The notes below the pieces were generated by a model. The model searched no databases. It was not told the DNA's origin and was given only the letters and a program-made list of their open reading frames with translations. From Diaprepes abbreviatus (Eukaryota; Arthropoda; Insecta; Coleoptera; Curculionidae), in the NCBI GenBank assembly GCA_034092305.1, contig JASJET010000271.1:62001-126000 (forward strand): a stretch of 64,000 nucleotides of DNA, written 5' to 3'. The number at the start of each line of letters is the position of its first letter. The first letter of the stretch is position 1. The position numbers were made by a program, and so were the translations under genes. Positions 55,247 to 64,000 of the stretch are shown piece by piece.

Positions 55247-56115
55247 GATCTACGATTTAAAAATAATCCCATACCTTTACGATATGGCTTTAGAAACAAA
55301 CCATTTCCTTTCGATTTTAAATACAGGCCGGCACCGGTTTTATATTCGCTGCTTTTTTTTACTGCTTTTATGGCGCGCACAATTCCCGCTGCCCCACCGG
55401 CTAATGAACCCAAAGCTGATAACCCGGCAAAAATTGGTATTAATGGTAATATTCCACCAGTTTTAGGAATCGGTATTATTCTCGGTGTACGAACCTTCCT
55501 TTTGCCACCTGCCGCTTTTACCGATCTACGTGCTGCCGACAGAGCTATTTTAGATGCATTCATGACATTTTTTTCCAACACATTTTTACTTCCGGCTTTT
55601 AATAATTCCCTTCGAACTGCTTGTCGAATAGCTGTTCCGAAACTGGCTTTCCGAACATGTCGATTTTTATTAACACCTTTCCTTTTTGTATGACGCGTGC
55701 CTTTACTAGCTGTTTTTTTTGTTGATAATGATGATGGTACACCCATACCAAAACGTTGTTTTCCTTTCATAATGTTTGTAACTAACCAAGCTGCTGTTTT
55801 TTCACCTAAACTGGAATCTTTCGATTTTACTCTATTCCAAGCACTTTGTTCGAGCTCGTAATCCGCTCGATGTCTCGCACTTATGTTGTCTTTATTATGT
55901 AAATAGGCTAAATCGTGTTTTTTGCATGCGGCATCCAAAGGATTAATGCCTGGATCACCTCTTGTTACACGTTTTATTACTTTTGTTCCGGGTCCGCAAT
56001 ATTGATAACCAGGAATGTGTACCTCGAATGGTAATTTATTTATTAACGAATTCACAATACCGTATCCAGTTTTGTTGGAAACGTGAGACCGTCCACTTCG
56101 TTTGACGCTCGGCAT
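55237..56115 (-). CDS. Phospholipase A2 / pX-like virion protein (copy 2, intact)
   Basis: Start MPSVKRSGRSHVSNK at 56115 (an upstream in-frame Met at 56157 overlaps the ATPase promoter and is less likely). PLA2 core YQYCGPGTK and DAACKKHDLAY at residues about 35-75; basic middle (KRKGVNKNRHVRK); GGILPLIPIFAGLSALGS plus LAGGAAG, the latter fitting the adenain-type (M/I/L)xGG-x cleavage pattern. The enzyme would breach endosomal membranes, as known for parvovirus VP1; the pX part would bind DNA. The frame stops at TAA (55237-55239) directly after A AAA AAC. Confidence 0.9.
   Translation of the reverse strand: MPSVKRSGRSHVSNKTGYGIVNSLINKLPFEVHIPGYQYCGPGTKVIKRVTRGDPGINPLDAACKKHDLAYLHNKDNISARHRADYELEQSAWNRVKSKDSSLGEKTAAWLVTNIMKGKQRFGMGVPSSLSTKKTASKGTRHTKRKGVNKNRHVRKASFGTAIRQAVRRELLKAGSKNVLEKNVMNASKIALSAARRSVKAAGGKRKVRTPRIIPIPKTGGILPLIPIFAGLSALGSLAGGAAGIVRAIKAVKKSSEYKTGAGLYLKSKGNGLFLKPYRKGMGLFLNRRSKN
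55240..55246 (-). promoter_or_regulatory. Slippery heptamer A AAA AAC before the PLA2/pX stop (copy 2)
   Basis: Zero frame TCA AAA AAC TAA; -1 frame AAA AAA CTA ATT continues as protease. Classic simultaneous-slippage heptamer as in retroviral gag-pro junctions. No clear pseudoknot seen by eye. Confidence 0.65.
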
Positions 56116-56168
56116 CTGAATGACAGTTTTTGTGAAAAATTGCCTATAAAATATCAAATTTTCCTAAG
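56116..56168. promoter_or_regulatory. 53-bp divergent promoter between PLA2/pX and ATPase (copy 2)
   Basis: Same length as in copy 1; contains CCTATAAAATATC next to the ATPase ATG. Confidence 0.45.
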
Positions 56169-56867
56169 ATGCGCGTTATCGATCTTAAACAAAAACTTCC
56201 TATTGACAATCTCGATGAAAAAGTCGGACTTGGATTTGAAAAGAAGATAATGAAGAGACACGGTCCTTTACTTCCTTCCTCTATTCGCGGCCTGTTAATT
56301 GGTCCATCCAATTGTGGAAAAACTAATGTCATGATTTCGCTGCTTACACACCCCCTTGGGCTACGTTTCGAAAATGTCTATATTTACTCGAAATCTCTGT
56401 ATCAACCGAAATATGAGTATTTAAGAAAAATTTTAGCGCCCATCAAAGGTTTAGGCTACTATGCCTTTAGTGATTCCAGTAATATTGTGGAACCATCCGA
56501 TGCAAAACCAAACGCTATATTTATCTTTGATGATGTTATATGTGAAAAACAAGATGTTATAAGATCGTACTTTAGCATGGGACGTCATAAAAATATCGAC
56601 TCCTTTTACCTAGCGCAAACATATTCGCGAGTGCCTAAACAGCTTGTGCGAGACAACGCCAATTTTATTATTATGTTTAAACAAGATGAGTTGAATATGA
56701 AACACATATTTTCCGACCACGTTTCACCGGATCTAACTTTTACTCAATTTCAAGAAATGTGCTCAAAATGTTGGGATAATAAGTATGGATTTTTAGTAAT
56801 TGATAAAGACAGTGATGTGAAATCGGGAAGATACCGCAAAGGATTTGATAGCTATATATTACTGTAA
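56169..56867 (+). CDS. FtsK/HerA (A32-like) packaging ATPase (copy 2)
   Basis: 232 codons, intact; Walker A GPSNCGKT, Walker B IFIFDDV, conserved Gln in YLAQTYSRVP. Nearly identical to copy 1. It faces away from PLA2/pX and is followed at 51 bp by the truncated conserved ORF. Confidence 0.93.
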   Translation: MRVIDLKQKLPIDNLDEKVGLGFEKKIMKRHGPLLPSSIRGLLIGPSNCGKTNVMISLLTHPLGLRFENVYIYSKSLYQPKYEYLRKILAPIKGLGYYAFSDSSNIVEPSDAKPNAIFIFDDVICEKQDVIRSYFSMGRHKNIDSFYLAQTYSRVPKQLVRDNANFIIMFKQDELNMKHIFSDHVSPDLTFTQFQEMCSKCWDNKYGFLVIDKDSDVKSGRYRKGFDSYILL

Positions 56868-56917
56868 TAATAAGAGAAAACGCTCATTTGATTGTTGAAA
56901 CGTCCTTTGTTAACATC

Positions 56918-57058
56918 ATGAATAACGCGATCGACTTAAAACGTAAACTAGTGGAAGCTACCAATGCCGTCAGAAAAAAATTTAAACAAATTAAAGCGGC
57001 TAAAGAGTTTAATGTTGTGGAATTGGAAAAGTTATCCAGAGAAGAAATTGGGTCATAG
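56918..57058 (+). pseudogene. Conserved Polinton ORF cut at the snap-back junction
   Basis: Begins MNNAIDLKRKLVEATNAV at 56918; from 57034 the sequence is the inverted left arm and the frame ends REEIGS-stop at 57058. The rest of this gene and the integrase are absent. Confidence 0.85.
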
Positions 57059-57324
57059 AAGAAGCTTACCTGTACAGAAGAAATTAACATGTATTTTATT
57101 TCTTAATTTTTAATTTTTTTGTTTGTTATTTTTTTTATTTTTTTTAATAATAAAAAGTAAACTCAATCTTTTGTTATATTTTAATTTTTTTTTCAATAAA
57201 ACAATAGTAAAATGAATCTGTATGTGTATTTATTAAACATCACCTAAAATACGTTTTGCAATCCATATTTTTCTGCAGAGTCCGTTTATTAATGAAATAG
57301 AACCATATATTAGGGTGAAATCTA

Positions 57325-57810
57325 ATGGTTTCAAATCAGTCTCACATAACAATGTCAGAAGTAAACACTATTGATAAGTTCGGTAGCAAAAGAAAATTTA
57401 AGGATTTTAACTTTATGCGAGGTCCTTCAGGAATAGGTTTTAAACTTACACCTAATGGAGATTACGACATGGGAAGCAAAAGATTGTGCTATTTAGCAGA
57501 ACCTCTTGAAAGAGACGATGCGACCACACGAAATTATGTTGATAATAACCTTGCTCAGTGTGTGCAAGATACGCAGAAAGCTTTACATGACTCAACAATT
57601 GTTATTAAAGATATATTCAGAAACCAACTTGAAGGTTACGTACGCAAGAAATTAATTGAAAGCGGTCAAGAACTTAGAGGATACATTGATGATACTGTTA
57701 TTGCAATATATGAACTTAGGCAAGACGAACTGCGTGATGAACTTAACTCTAGAATGTTGAAAATTGAAAAGACTATGGAGGATCTTGTCAGCAAACCTGT
57801 TTCACATTAA
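57325..57810 (+). CDS. Fibre-like protein, right-arm copy (intact, 161 aa)
   Basis: NTIDKFGSKRKF, GPSGIGFKLTPNGDYDMGSK and ERDDATTRNYVDNNLAQ, then a long helical C-terminus. Only intact form in copy 2. Pattern of the N-terminal half resembles trimeric fibre-shaft repeats; attachment role inferred. Confidence 0.7.
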   Translation: MVSNQSHITMSEVNTIDKFGSKRKFKDFNFMRGPSGIGFKLTPNGDYDMGSKRLCYLAEPLERDDATTRNYVDNNLAQCVQDTQKALHDSTIVIKDIFRNQLEGYVRKKLIESGQELRGYIDDTVIAIYELRQDELRDELNSRMLKIEKTMEDLVSKPVSH

Positions 57811-57965
57811 ACATTTACTCGTAGACCTGTGCGTTTAATTTACTATTAGACAAATTTTTCAACAATAACTTTTACAGTTTGTTATTTGTCGACACTTCAT
57901 TATATTTATAATTTTAAAATAAAGGTTCAATAAAAAAGCAATCAAGTAATGAATACATGTTTTTT

Positions 57966-57969
<4 letters not shown>

Positions 57970-58009
<40 letters not shown>
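57970..58009. repeat. Homopolymer (A)40 between fibre-like gene and PolB (right arm)
   Basis: Counterpart of 47315-47342, longer by 12. Confidence 0.9.
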
Positions 58010-58011
<2 letters not shown>

Positions 58012-58095
58012 ACAATACTATCGTTACATATTAATGTTGTATGTTTAATAGAAATAATAAAAACAATACAAATAATGAAATATGGATTTTCCAGA

Positions 58096-61000
58096 TTACG
58101 TGCTGTCCTGACTTAGAAATGATTCCAACACGGTGACTAAATTTGCTAAGTTTTCTTCCGGGTCTGTTTTGTAAAAATCTATGTCTGCATGCCCCCAAGG
58201 TAGAGTTTTGGTTGAACTGGGAATTACATAACGTTTATCATCGCTATGTGACAATGCTACTTTATTTATTATGTTGGTATAAATGTTATGTAATTCACTT
58301 CTAAATGTCTTCATCTTTCTTAATATCAAACCACCCCGTTCAACAATTCTTTGGTAGTCTTCCTGATGAAGGTCTTTCTCGATAACACATTTTTTGATAC
58401 CTTTGGCTTTTTTTAATTCATTATTAATGGACTTTACATAATAAGCCTTCGCGCCGGTACCATAAAAACTTATTATCGGATCACCAGGAAACTCATCTTT
58501 CATTCTACCAACTACAGAATTACTTTTAATTATGTTGAAATTATTAATTTCGGGGTAATTTGATGTATCGAATTTTTCGGGGTTTTCTGATATAGTTTGA
58601 TAAAAGTTTTCCGTATACACTTTTAATATAAGCGAGTCAGTATCGGTGTAAAGTAACGAAGCATCATCGCCAAACTTGGATTTAATAAAATTATAATAAA
58701 AATCGTATATTACAGTCTTTGATATATCTAATATGGAAAAACCGATATAAATTGGTTTATTGTACAATATTTTAACTTTATTCATATGTATAGCAACAAA
58801 GTTCTCGGTAAATATCGAGCTACTATTGAAATTGGGGCGGGATATTAGTGCTCTAGCTCCATTTCTGCCTACACTGTTCTCCCAATGTGTTACTAATTTT
58901 ATATCCTTTCGATTTTCCACATTTTCCATAGTTTTACCAAATATCGCGTTATTTTTTAATTTAAAAGTGTCCTTCGCAAATTTTGTGGTGGCCTTGTTAC
59001 GTAAATTGGTATTAAAATCAATATACGATTTTAGCCATTTTGATTGCTTAAACTGTAATACTCGATGGGTTTGCATTACCACTAAGCCGTTGGCGATGGC
59101 TTGTTTTAAAGTTCTATAGTGTACAATGTATTTTTTTTTTATCTTGTAAATTAGGAATTAATTTCGGTAATTTAGCGTTTTCTGTTGGCGGTATGATATT
59201 TTCTACTAGAAATGGAAGATCAGAATGTGCATCATGCAACTCAGTCGGATAATGCACATCCACTTCCAAAACGTAGCCATGTAAACTATCATCACCAACA
59301 GCCATAATATTTAAATCCAGAATTTCGCGCTCGCTTGACCATCGAAAACCACCATATGGTAATGCTTGTGACATACTATGACCATATATATTTGTAGCAT
59401 CAAGGTATGTTATAAATGAAGAAGGTTTTGTTGGGTCATAGTCTGGTAAAAAAATATTATTAGCGATGTGCTTCCTTTCTGTACACTGGCTTATGCCGCC
59501 GCGTATACCTTTCTTAAAAAAATGTATCATGTCTATATCAGTTAAGAGCTCTAACTCTACCTTAGTCATACGTAGCATACAATCAAATGATAAACTTGGA
59601 AGGGTATAGTAATGTTCTGGATCAAGTTTATCGAATTTTAAACAATTATTCCGAAATTGCTCAAAAACATCACACAATAGCAACACATCTGATTTTAAAT
59701 ACACGTCCGAATAGTCCCCCAAAGTTTTACACCCAAACAAGCGCCATACTTCTTTTGCTCTTCTATAGCTTTCATCGCTAATATGTTCTTCCCGTAAATT
59801 ATCATAAAATTCATCTTTACTTGGAAGACATGTATTTTCCATTTTTTCTATAGAGTCAATAAAGCTATAGGGAAAAACACCCTTTTGACGCATCAAATTA
59901 AATTGGTTGATATTTGAAAAATGTTTCCGCGTTTCAATAAAATCGTCGTCGTTTAAACCGCTGCCTAAATTTTCCAAAGACGTTGACAGAAATTTAAAAC
60001 TATCAATAAATCGCAACTTTAAATATTTCCTCTTGACTTTTCCACATTTACTATCAAAATAATCGTGCACATAAATGCTTTTGGTAAATGATATGTACTT
60101 TTCCTTACTTTGAGCCAAAACACCAATTTTATCCCCATATTTACATAACTCTTATAATAACTTTTATAAATAAATGGCTGTCGTAGCCGCTTAAGTTATG
60201 AAATATGATAGGGATAAAAGAGGGTAATTTATAATTTAAATTACAAACGGAATGTGCAGCACCAAATCTTTTTGCACCAGCTATGTGACAGTGGTCTCGT
60301 ACTTTAATCTCACCCTCTTCAAAAGGGCTTTCACATATACCACATATTTTAGCATCATTAAACTCCCTTTTTTCTTCAGGCGTTAACGGTTTCATAGGCT
60401 TAATGTCTTTTAAATATGTGTTGTATAGAGCCCTTAAATCACACTCGATACGATCCACAAAGACTTGAGCTGCATTATTCCTCCGAAATAGCTCAAATTT
60501 CGAAAGTGAGTCGTCAAAAGAGCATTTAATTAAATAAGCAAAAGAATATGGTTCATGTTTAAAACTTTTTACAGTGTAAGAATTTTGTGGGTTTGGTTGT
60601 ACCGTTTCAACGGGTTTTAAAACAGATTCGAAATCTGCATAAACCACGAATGGAACGCGCATTTGCTTTTCTATACCCTCGAATTTTAAAATATTTTCCG
60701 GCACACTCTTTCCAAATTTATCGATTTTTAAATCCACTGAGGGTGTTTGCGTGAAAATGTGGTTACAATCGTAGCTTTGATGTAAAGTTAAAGCTGACGG
60801 TGTACTAAAATAAATGAGGCAACCATCACAGAAATATATTTTATGTTGTTGACAACTAATTTGACTTGAAACTAAACGTGATAAATCCCGAATCCAACAA
60901 TAATGACTCTTTGAAGTCGTATCACAAAAATGTTCACCGCCATCTTTACTACTACAGTCTTTTGTAATTAACAATAAATTTACATGCCTATCCAACTTTT

Positions 61001-62033
61001 TTGACGCATACCTCAGTGGACCAATAACTTCATGTATTACTTCATTATTTTCATATTTAGATTCCAGACCGTATACGTTAATTGATATGTTGTTCATTTC
61101 CTCAAATTTTTTAATGTCACGTAATTTTACTGGAAAATCCATACCTGTTACATTTAGCACTCTAGAAAAATGGGGGTAGGATGTCTTCTGTGAAGGCTCT
61201 GCTGTTGGAGGAAACAATGCTGATGTTACAGCCCACGCAAAGCAAAATTCGTCCTGGTTAATCACATTGACGACAGCTCCTTTCTTTTCAATAGAACACG
61301 GCAACTTGATGTATGATGAGCCACCCATAGGCATATACTTGTTGATACCAACTTCCAAGTATAAAATTCGCACAAGAGCCCATCCTATAACAAGAAAAAT
61401 AATATATAAAAATCAGTTTAATATATCGGGTTTTGATTTTTCCATACCTGAATCTTTCTCCTGGAACTCTGTCGCCTGCGTTTTTATTAATTCGGTGAAA
61501 GAATGGTAAACGGCATCCAAATCACTTTCTACACTAATTATTTGATTAGCAGTGTTGAAGGATTTTTCACTGAATATTTCTTGTGATGGAAGCATGTACT
61601 CGCCAACAGCTGTCATGTTAACTTTTAAAGCATGATGCACACGCAATAAATTATTAACAAGTTCCACCACCTTGGATTTAATGTCTGCAAAGAACATTAC
61701 GTAATCGGAATGCTCCATATCACTGCTAACCCGATAGGTTGCAATTCTCCTTTTGAAGGCACATTCAACGAGTTGCACACCATGACATACCGGCAAACAT
61801 GAATTATTTTTATGTTGTTGTGTTCGTTTATGCACCGACATATGATTTATTGGAACATCTACATTACATGTAGCGCAATTAATTAGCGGAATCGTCGATG
61901 TATACTCTTCAATTCGGAGCCGTTTTCCTCCAGGCACTTCATTAAATCTCGCCGCACACGATTCTCTTTGATGACGTCTCATATTATAAATATTAGTAAA
62001 CTTAGAACCGCAATTTTCACAAACATATGCCAT
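58096..62033 (-). pseudogene. Protein-primed DNA polymerase B, right-arm copy (two frameshifts)
   Basis: Same layout as the left arm: finger exon 61448-62033, 63-nt intron, then exonuclease, HNH-like insert and polymerase motifs. The region of the left-arm deletion is intact here (PSLSFDCMLRMTKVE). Two different lesions are seen: a 10-bp insertion at about 60145 and one extra base in an A-run at 59131-59140 (10 versus 9). Neither arm therefore encodes a whole polymerase. Confidence 0.93.
61385..61447 (-). other. Putative 63-nt intron in PolB (right arm)
   Basis: Same GTATGG donor and TTATAG acceptor as in the left arm. Confidence 0.65.
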
Positions 62034-62110
62034 GATTTGTCAAATATTAACACATGTACTACCTATACAAGTCAGAGCCAACTGATGAATGAAACTGCCC
62101 CATACCTTAT

Positions 62111-62340
62111 ATAAAACCATTCAAGGTCACCCCCAACCACGTAACATATCTTCAAGGTCACACACCCAAGGTGACCTTCAACAAAGTCAAGGTCGTCTCG
62201 ACCAAGGTCAAGGTCAAGGTCACACACACAACCTTGAACACAAGGCCAAGGCCAAAGCACACGTGCACTTTCAGGGTCAATGACAAGGACATGTGGGTGG
62301 GGCCAAAGAGGGGTGAAGCAAGGTCAAGGTCGAGGAGTGG
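62111..62340 (-). promoter_or_regulatory. Array of AAGGTCA half-sites at the right end
   Basis: TTCAAGGTCACC, CTTCAAGGTCACAC, GTCAAGGTCG, CCAAGGTCAAGGTCAAGG and GCAAGGTCAAGGTCG; one unit shorter than the left arm at the terminal triplet. Confidence 0.6.
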
Positions 62341-62373
62341 GGGGATCGAGCGAATCGGGTTATGTTCACTACT

Positions 62374-62379
62374 ACTGTG
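62374..62379. repeat. Right target-site duplication ACTGTG
   Basis: Directly after the terminal GTTCACTACT. Confidence 0.92.
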
Positions 62380-64000
62380 GCGTTGTTTATTGACATTAAG
62401 GAATTCATACGGCATTGCTTAAACTGCCGTATGCGCAAGTTTTCGACTCGATTAAGTGAAAATTGTTGATGTGAAAATATTTTAAAGGGGTAGGTTTTCC
62501 TAGAGTCCATGTGGGTGCGGTGGTGGGGAACGCCGGCAGCGCACGTGTGTGCGATACTCTAACTCTTCAAATTCGTTTCGCCGGAAAAATTTGTATTATC
62601 TCAGCGAATATGAGTCTTCGAACCTTCATTTTTTTTATTTGTGGTATTTCGATAAAACATGAACAATGGAATATACAATTTCTTGAAAAAATTATTTTTA
62701 AGTTTATCAATAAATAAATTGTATTTTCATATTATATGCATAATAAGAATTAGTCAATTAACGATATTTTTAATACAATTAATCTATTTGAAATTGCGAA
62801 AATTTATTGATATTAGTCAATATTATGCCAATAATAATAATAACTTTTTATATACCATTAATACTTATCGAGATATATCATGAAACAAATTGCGACAGTC
62901 ATTTTCTGTCAAATAATTGACTTTACAAGAAAAAAACATCAATACTGTTTCGTATATTCTATTGAGATGAACATTTTTGCACTTGCCGGAAAAATGGCTG
63001 ACGTGGTTCATTGTTTTGTTCCACTCGTAATGAGAAACTTTTTCGAATGTTGAAAAAATAGATGTAAACATCGATATGTCTGAAAATTTGATCTCTGACT
63101 ATGACGTTGTAAGTGATAATCCACTCATAGCTACCGAGATTCAGAATCCAACATGATTAAAGATTGTTACGATATTACTTTAAACGACGATGAAAGTGAT
63201 ATCGAAAAAGATGATAATAATGATTATGACAATAATGATGATGCTGATAGAAATGATAACGATTGATAATGGATGATGATAATAGTGAAAACGATGAGTC
63301 TTCAGAAAATGGGGTTATCTTGATCTTCAAAAAACGAAAAATCGAATAAATATTTTATATAAAATTACTCGAATTAGTGCAAAAAATGTTTATAAAAAAT
63401 GTTCATCTGAATAAAACATACAAAAATTATTCATCTTTTTTTCTTGTAAAATCAATTATTTGGCGGAAAATGACTGTCGCAATTTGTTTCATGCTGCATA
63501 TCGATAAGTACTAATGGTATTTTAAAAATTAATCTGATTTTCAATATTTCTAATTAATAGTGTAGTGTGACTCAATGAATTTTCGCAATTTCAAATGCAC
63601 TAATTGTGTTAAAAATATCGTTAATCGATTAATGCCTTATTATGAATAAAGTATGAAATACAACAATTTGTTTATTGCTAAGCTTAAAAATTATTTTTTC
63701 AGGAAAATATATATTTCTATTATTCATTCTTCATGTTTCATTGAGATACCACAAATCAAAAAAAAAAATTAAGGTTCTACGACTAATATTTGCCGAGATA
63801 ATACAAATTTATCCGGTGAAACAAATTTGAAGCGTCAGAGTTACGTTTTCACCCCTGCGCTGTCGGCATCCCACACTACCGCATCCACACTGACTCTCGC
63901 AAAAGTTGAAACTTAAAACTATTGTCACATTATCAATTTTCAAATAATCGAATCGAAAGCGTCACGATACGATAATTTAACCAATGTCTTGTGAATTCCT
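62380..64000. mobile_element. Old long-inverted-repeat element (right end outside window)
   Basis: 62399-62940 pairs, inverted and about 80-85% alike by eye, with 63425-64000: e.g. AGGAATTCATACGGCATTG with the complement of the window end, CCACAAATAAA-type blocks, and GACAGTCATTTTC with GAAAATGACTGTC. The middle (62945-63420) has an acidic frame, MSENLISDYDVVSDNPL then Asp/Asn-rich codons, broken by stops. No transposase recognised. Copy 2 sits at or inside its left edge. Confidence 0.65.

Larger units (their letters stand above)
42963..62373. mobile_element. Polinton/Maverick copy 2, 19.4 kb, snap-back form
   Basis: Bounded by a perfect 6-bp duplication; termini AGTAGTGAAC...GTTCACTACT. Arms 42963-48279 and 57034-62373 are inverted near-identical repeats containing AAGGTCA array, PolB and a fibre-like gene. 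The unique core 48280-57033 carries the coiled-coil gene, three histone-tailed genes, capsid genes, protease, PLA2/pX and ATPase. Integrase, the second fibre-like gene and the small right-end genes of copy 1 are missing, replaced by the inverted left arm. It must have been integrated by an integrase supplied in trans. Confidence 0.92.
57034..62373 (-). repeat. Right 5.3 kb inverted arm of copy 2
   Basis: Reverse complement of 42963-48279; the inner boundary ATCCAGAGAAGAAATTGG at 57034 equals 48279 inverted. Confidence 0.95.

Noticed and set aside
42963..62373. Inverted arms as a pure assembly artefact
   Set aside because: The perfect ACTGTG duplication at the outer ends and independent indels in each arm argue for real, separate sequences, though long reads are needed to settle it.

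Overview
This is arthropod, almost certainly insect, nuclear DNA. It is AT-rich, carries several long (TA)n arrays, one spliced insect odorant-receptor-like exon, decayed non-LTR and LTR retrotransposons, and, dominating both ends, virus-like Polinton/Maverick (adintovirus-like) elements. Species cannot be fixed from the sequence alone.

Layout. (1) 1-18305: Polinton copy 1, entered inside its DNA polymerase gene. Order: PolB tail, fibre-like gene, zinc-ribbon gene, Ser-rich coiled-coil gene, then a minus-strand structural block (major capsid, small basic protein, minor capsid, Cys/His-rich protein, protease, PLA2/pX), then plus-strand packaging ATPase, a conserved Polinton ORF and integrase, then a minus-strand string of small genes running to a terminal region rich in AAGGTCA. 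Most genes are broken; ATPase and integrase are open. A 4.9 kb insertion (12667-17581) with a TAAT duplication splits one small gene. (2) 18306-42956: host DNA with an OR-like exon (23121-23629), LINE remnants (23848-24770; 39690-41160), an errantivirus-like env/LTR fragment (28022-28790), (TA)n arrays with associated repeats, and Polinton copy 3, a decayed, oppositely oriented fragment (about 27470-32050). (3) 42963-62373: Polinton copy 2, 19.4 kb, with a perfect 6-bp target duplication ACTGTG. Its two 5.3 kb ends are near-identical inverted repeats, each carrying a whole PolB gene and a fibre-like gene; the integrase half is absent. It looks like an integrated snap-back (foldback) genome. 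(4) 62380-64000: part of an older long-inverted-repeat element into which copy 2 seems to have inserted.

How the genes work together. PolB replicates the element; the double-jelly-roll major capsid, penton-like minor capsid, PLA2/pX protein, adenovirus-type protease and A32-like ATPase would build, mature and fill a virion; the integrase inserts the genome. The PLA2/pX frame ends in A AAA AAC TAA and the protease is open in the -1 frame through that heptamer, suggesting a frameshift-made fusion. Copy 2 also has three small genes, each with its own TATA box and each ending in a perfect metazoan histone-mRNA-type stem-loop (GGTCCTTTTCAGGACC), the most unexpected feature here. Promoter-proximal AAGGTCA (TCAAGGTCA) clusters recur at the element ends and upstream of several non-structural genes.
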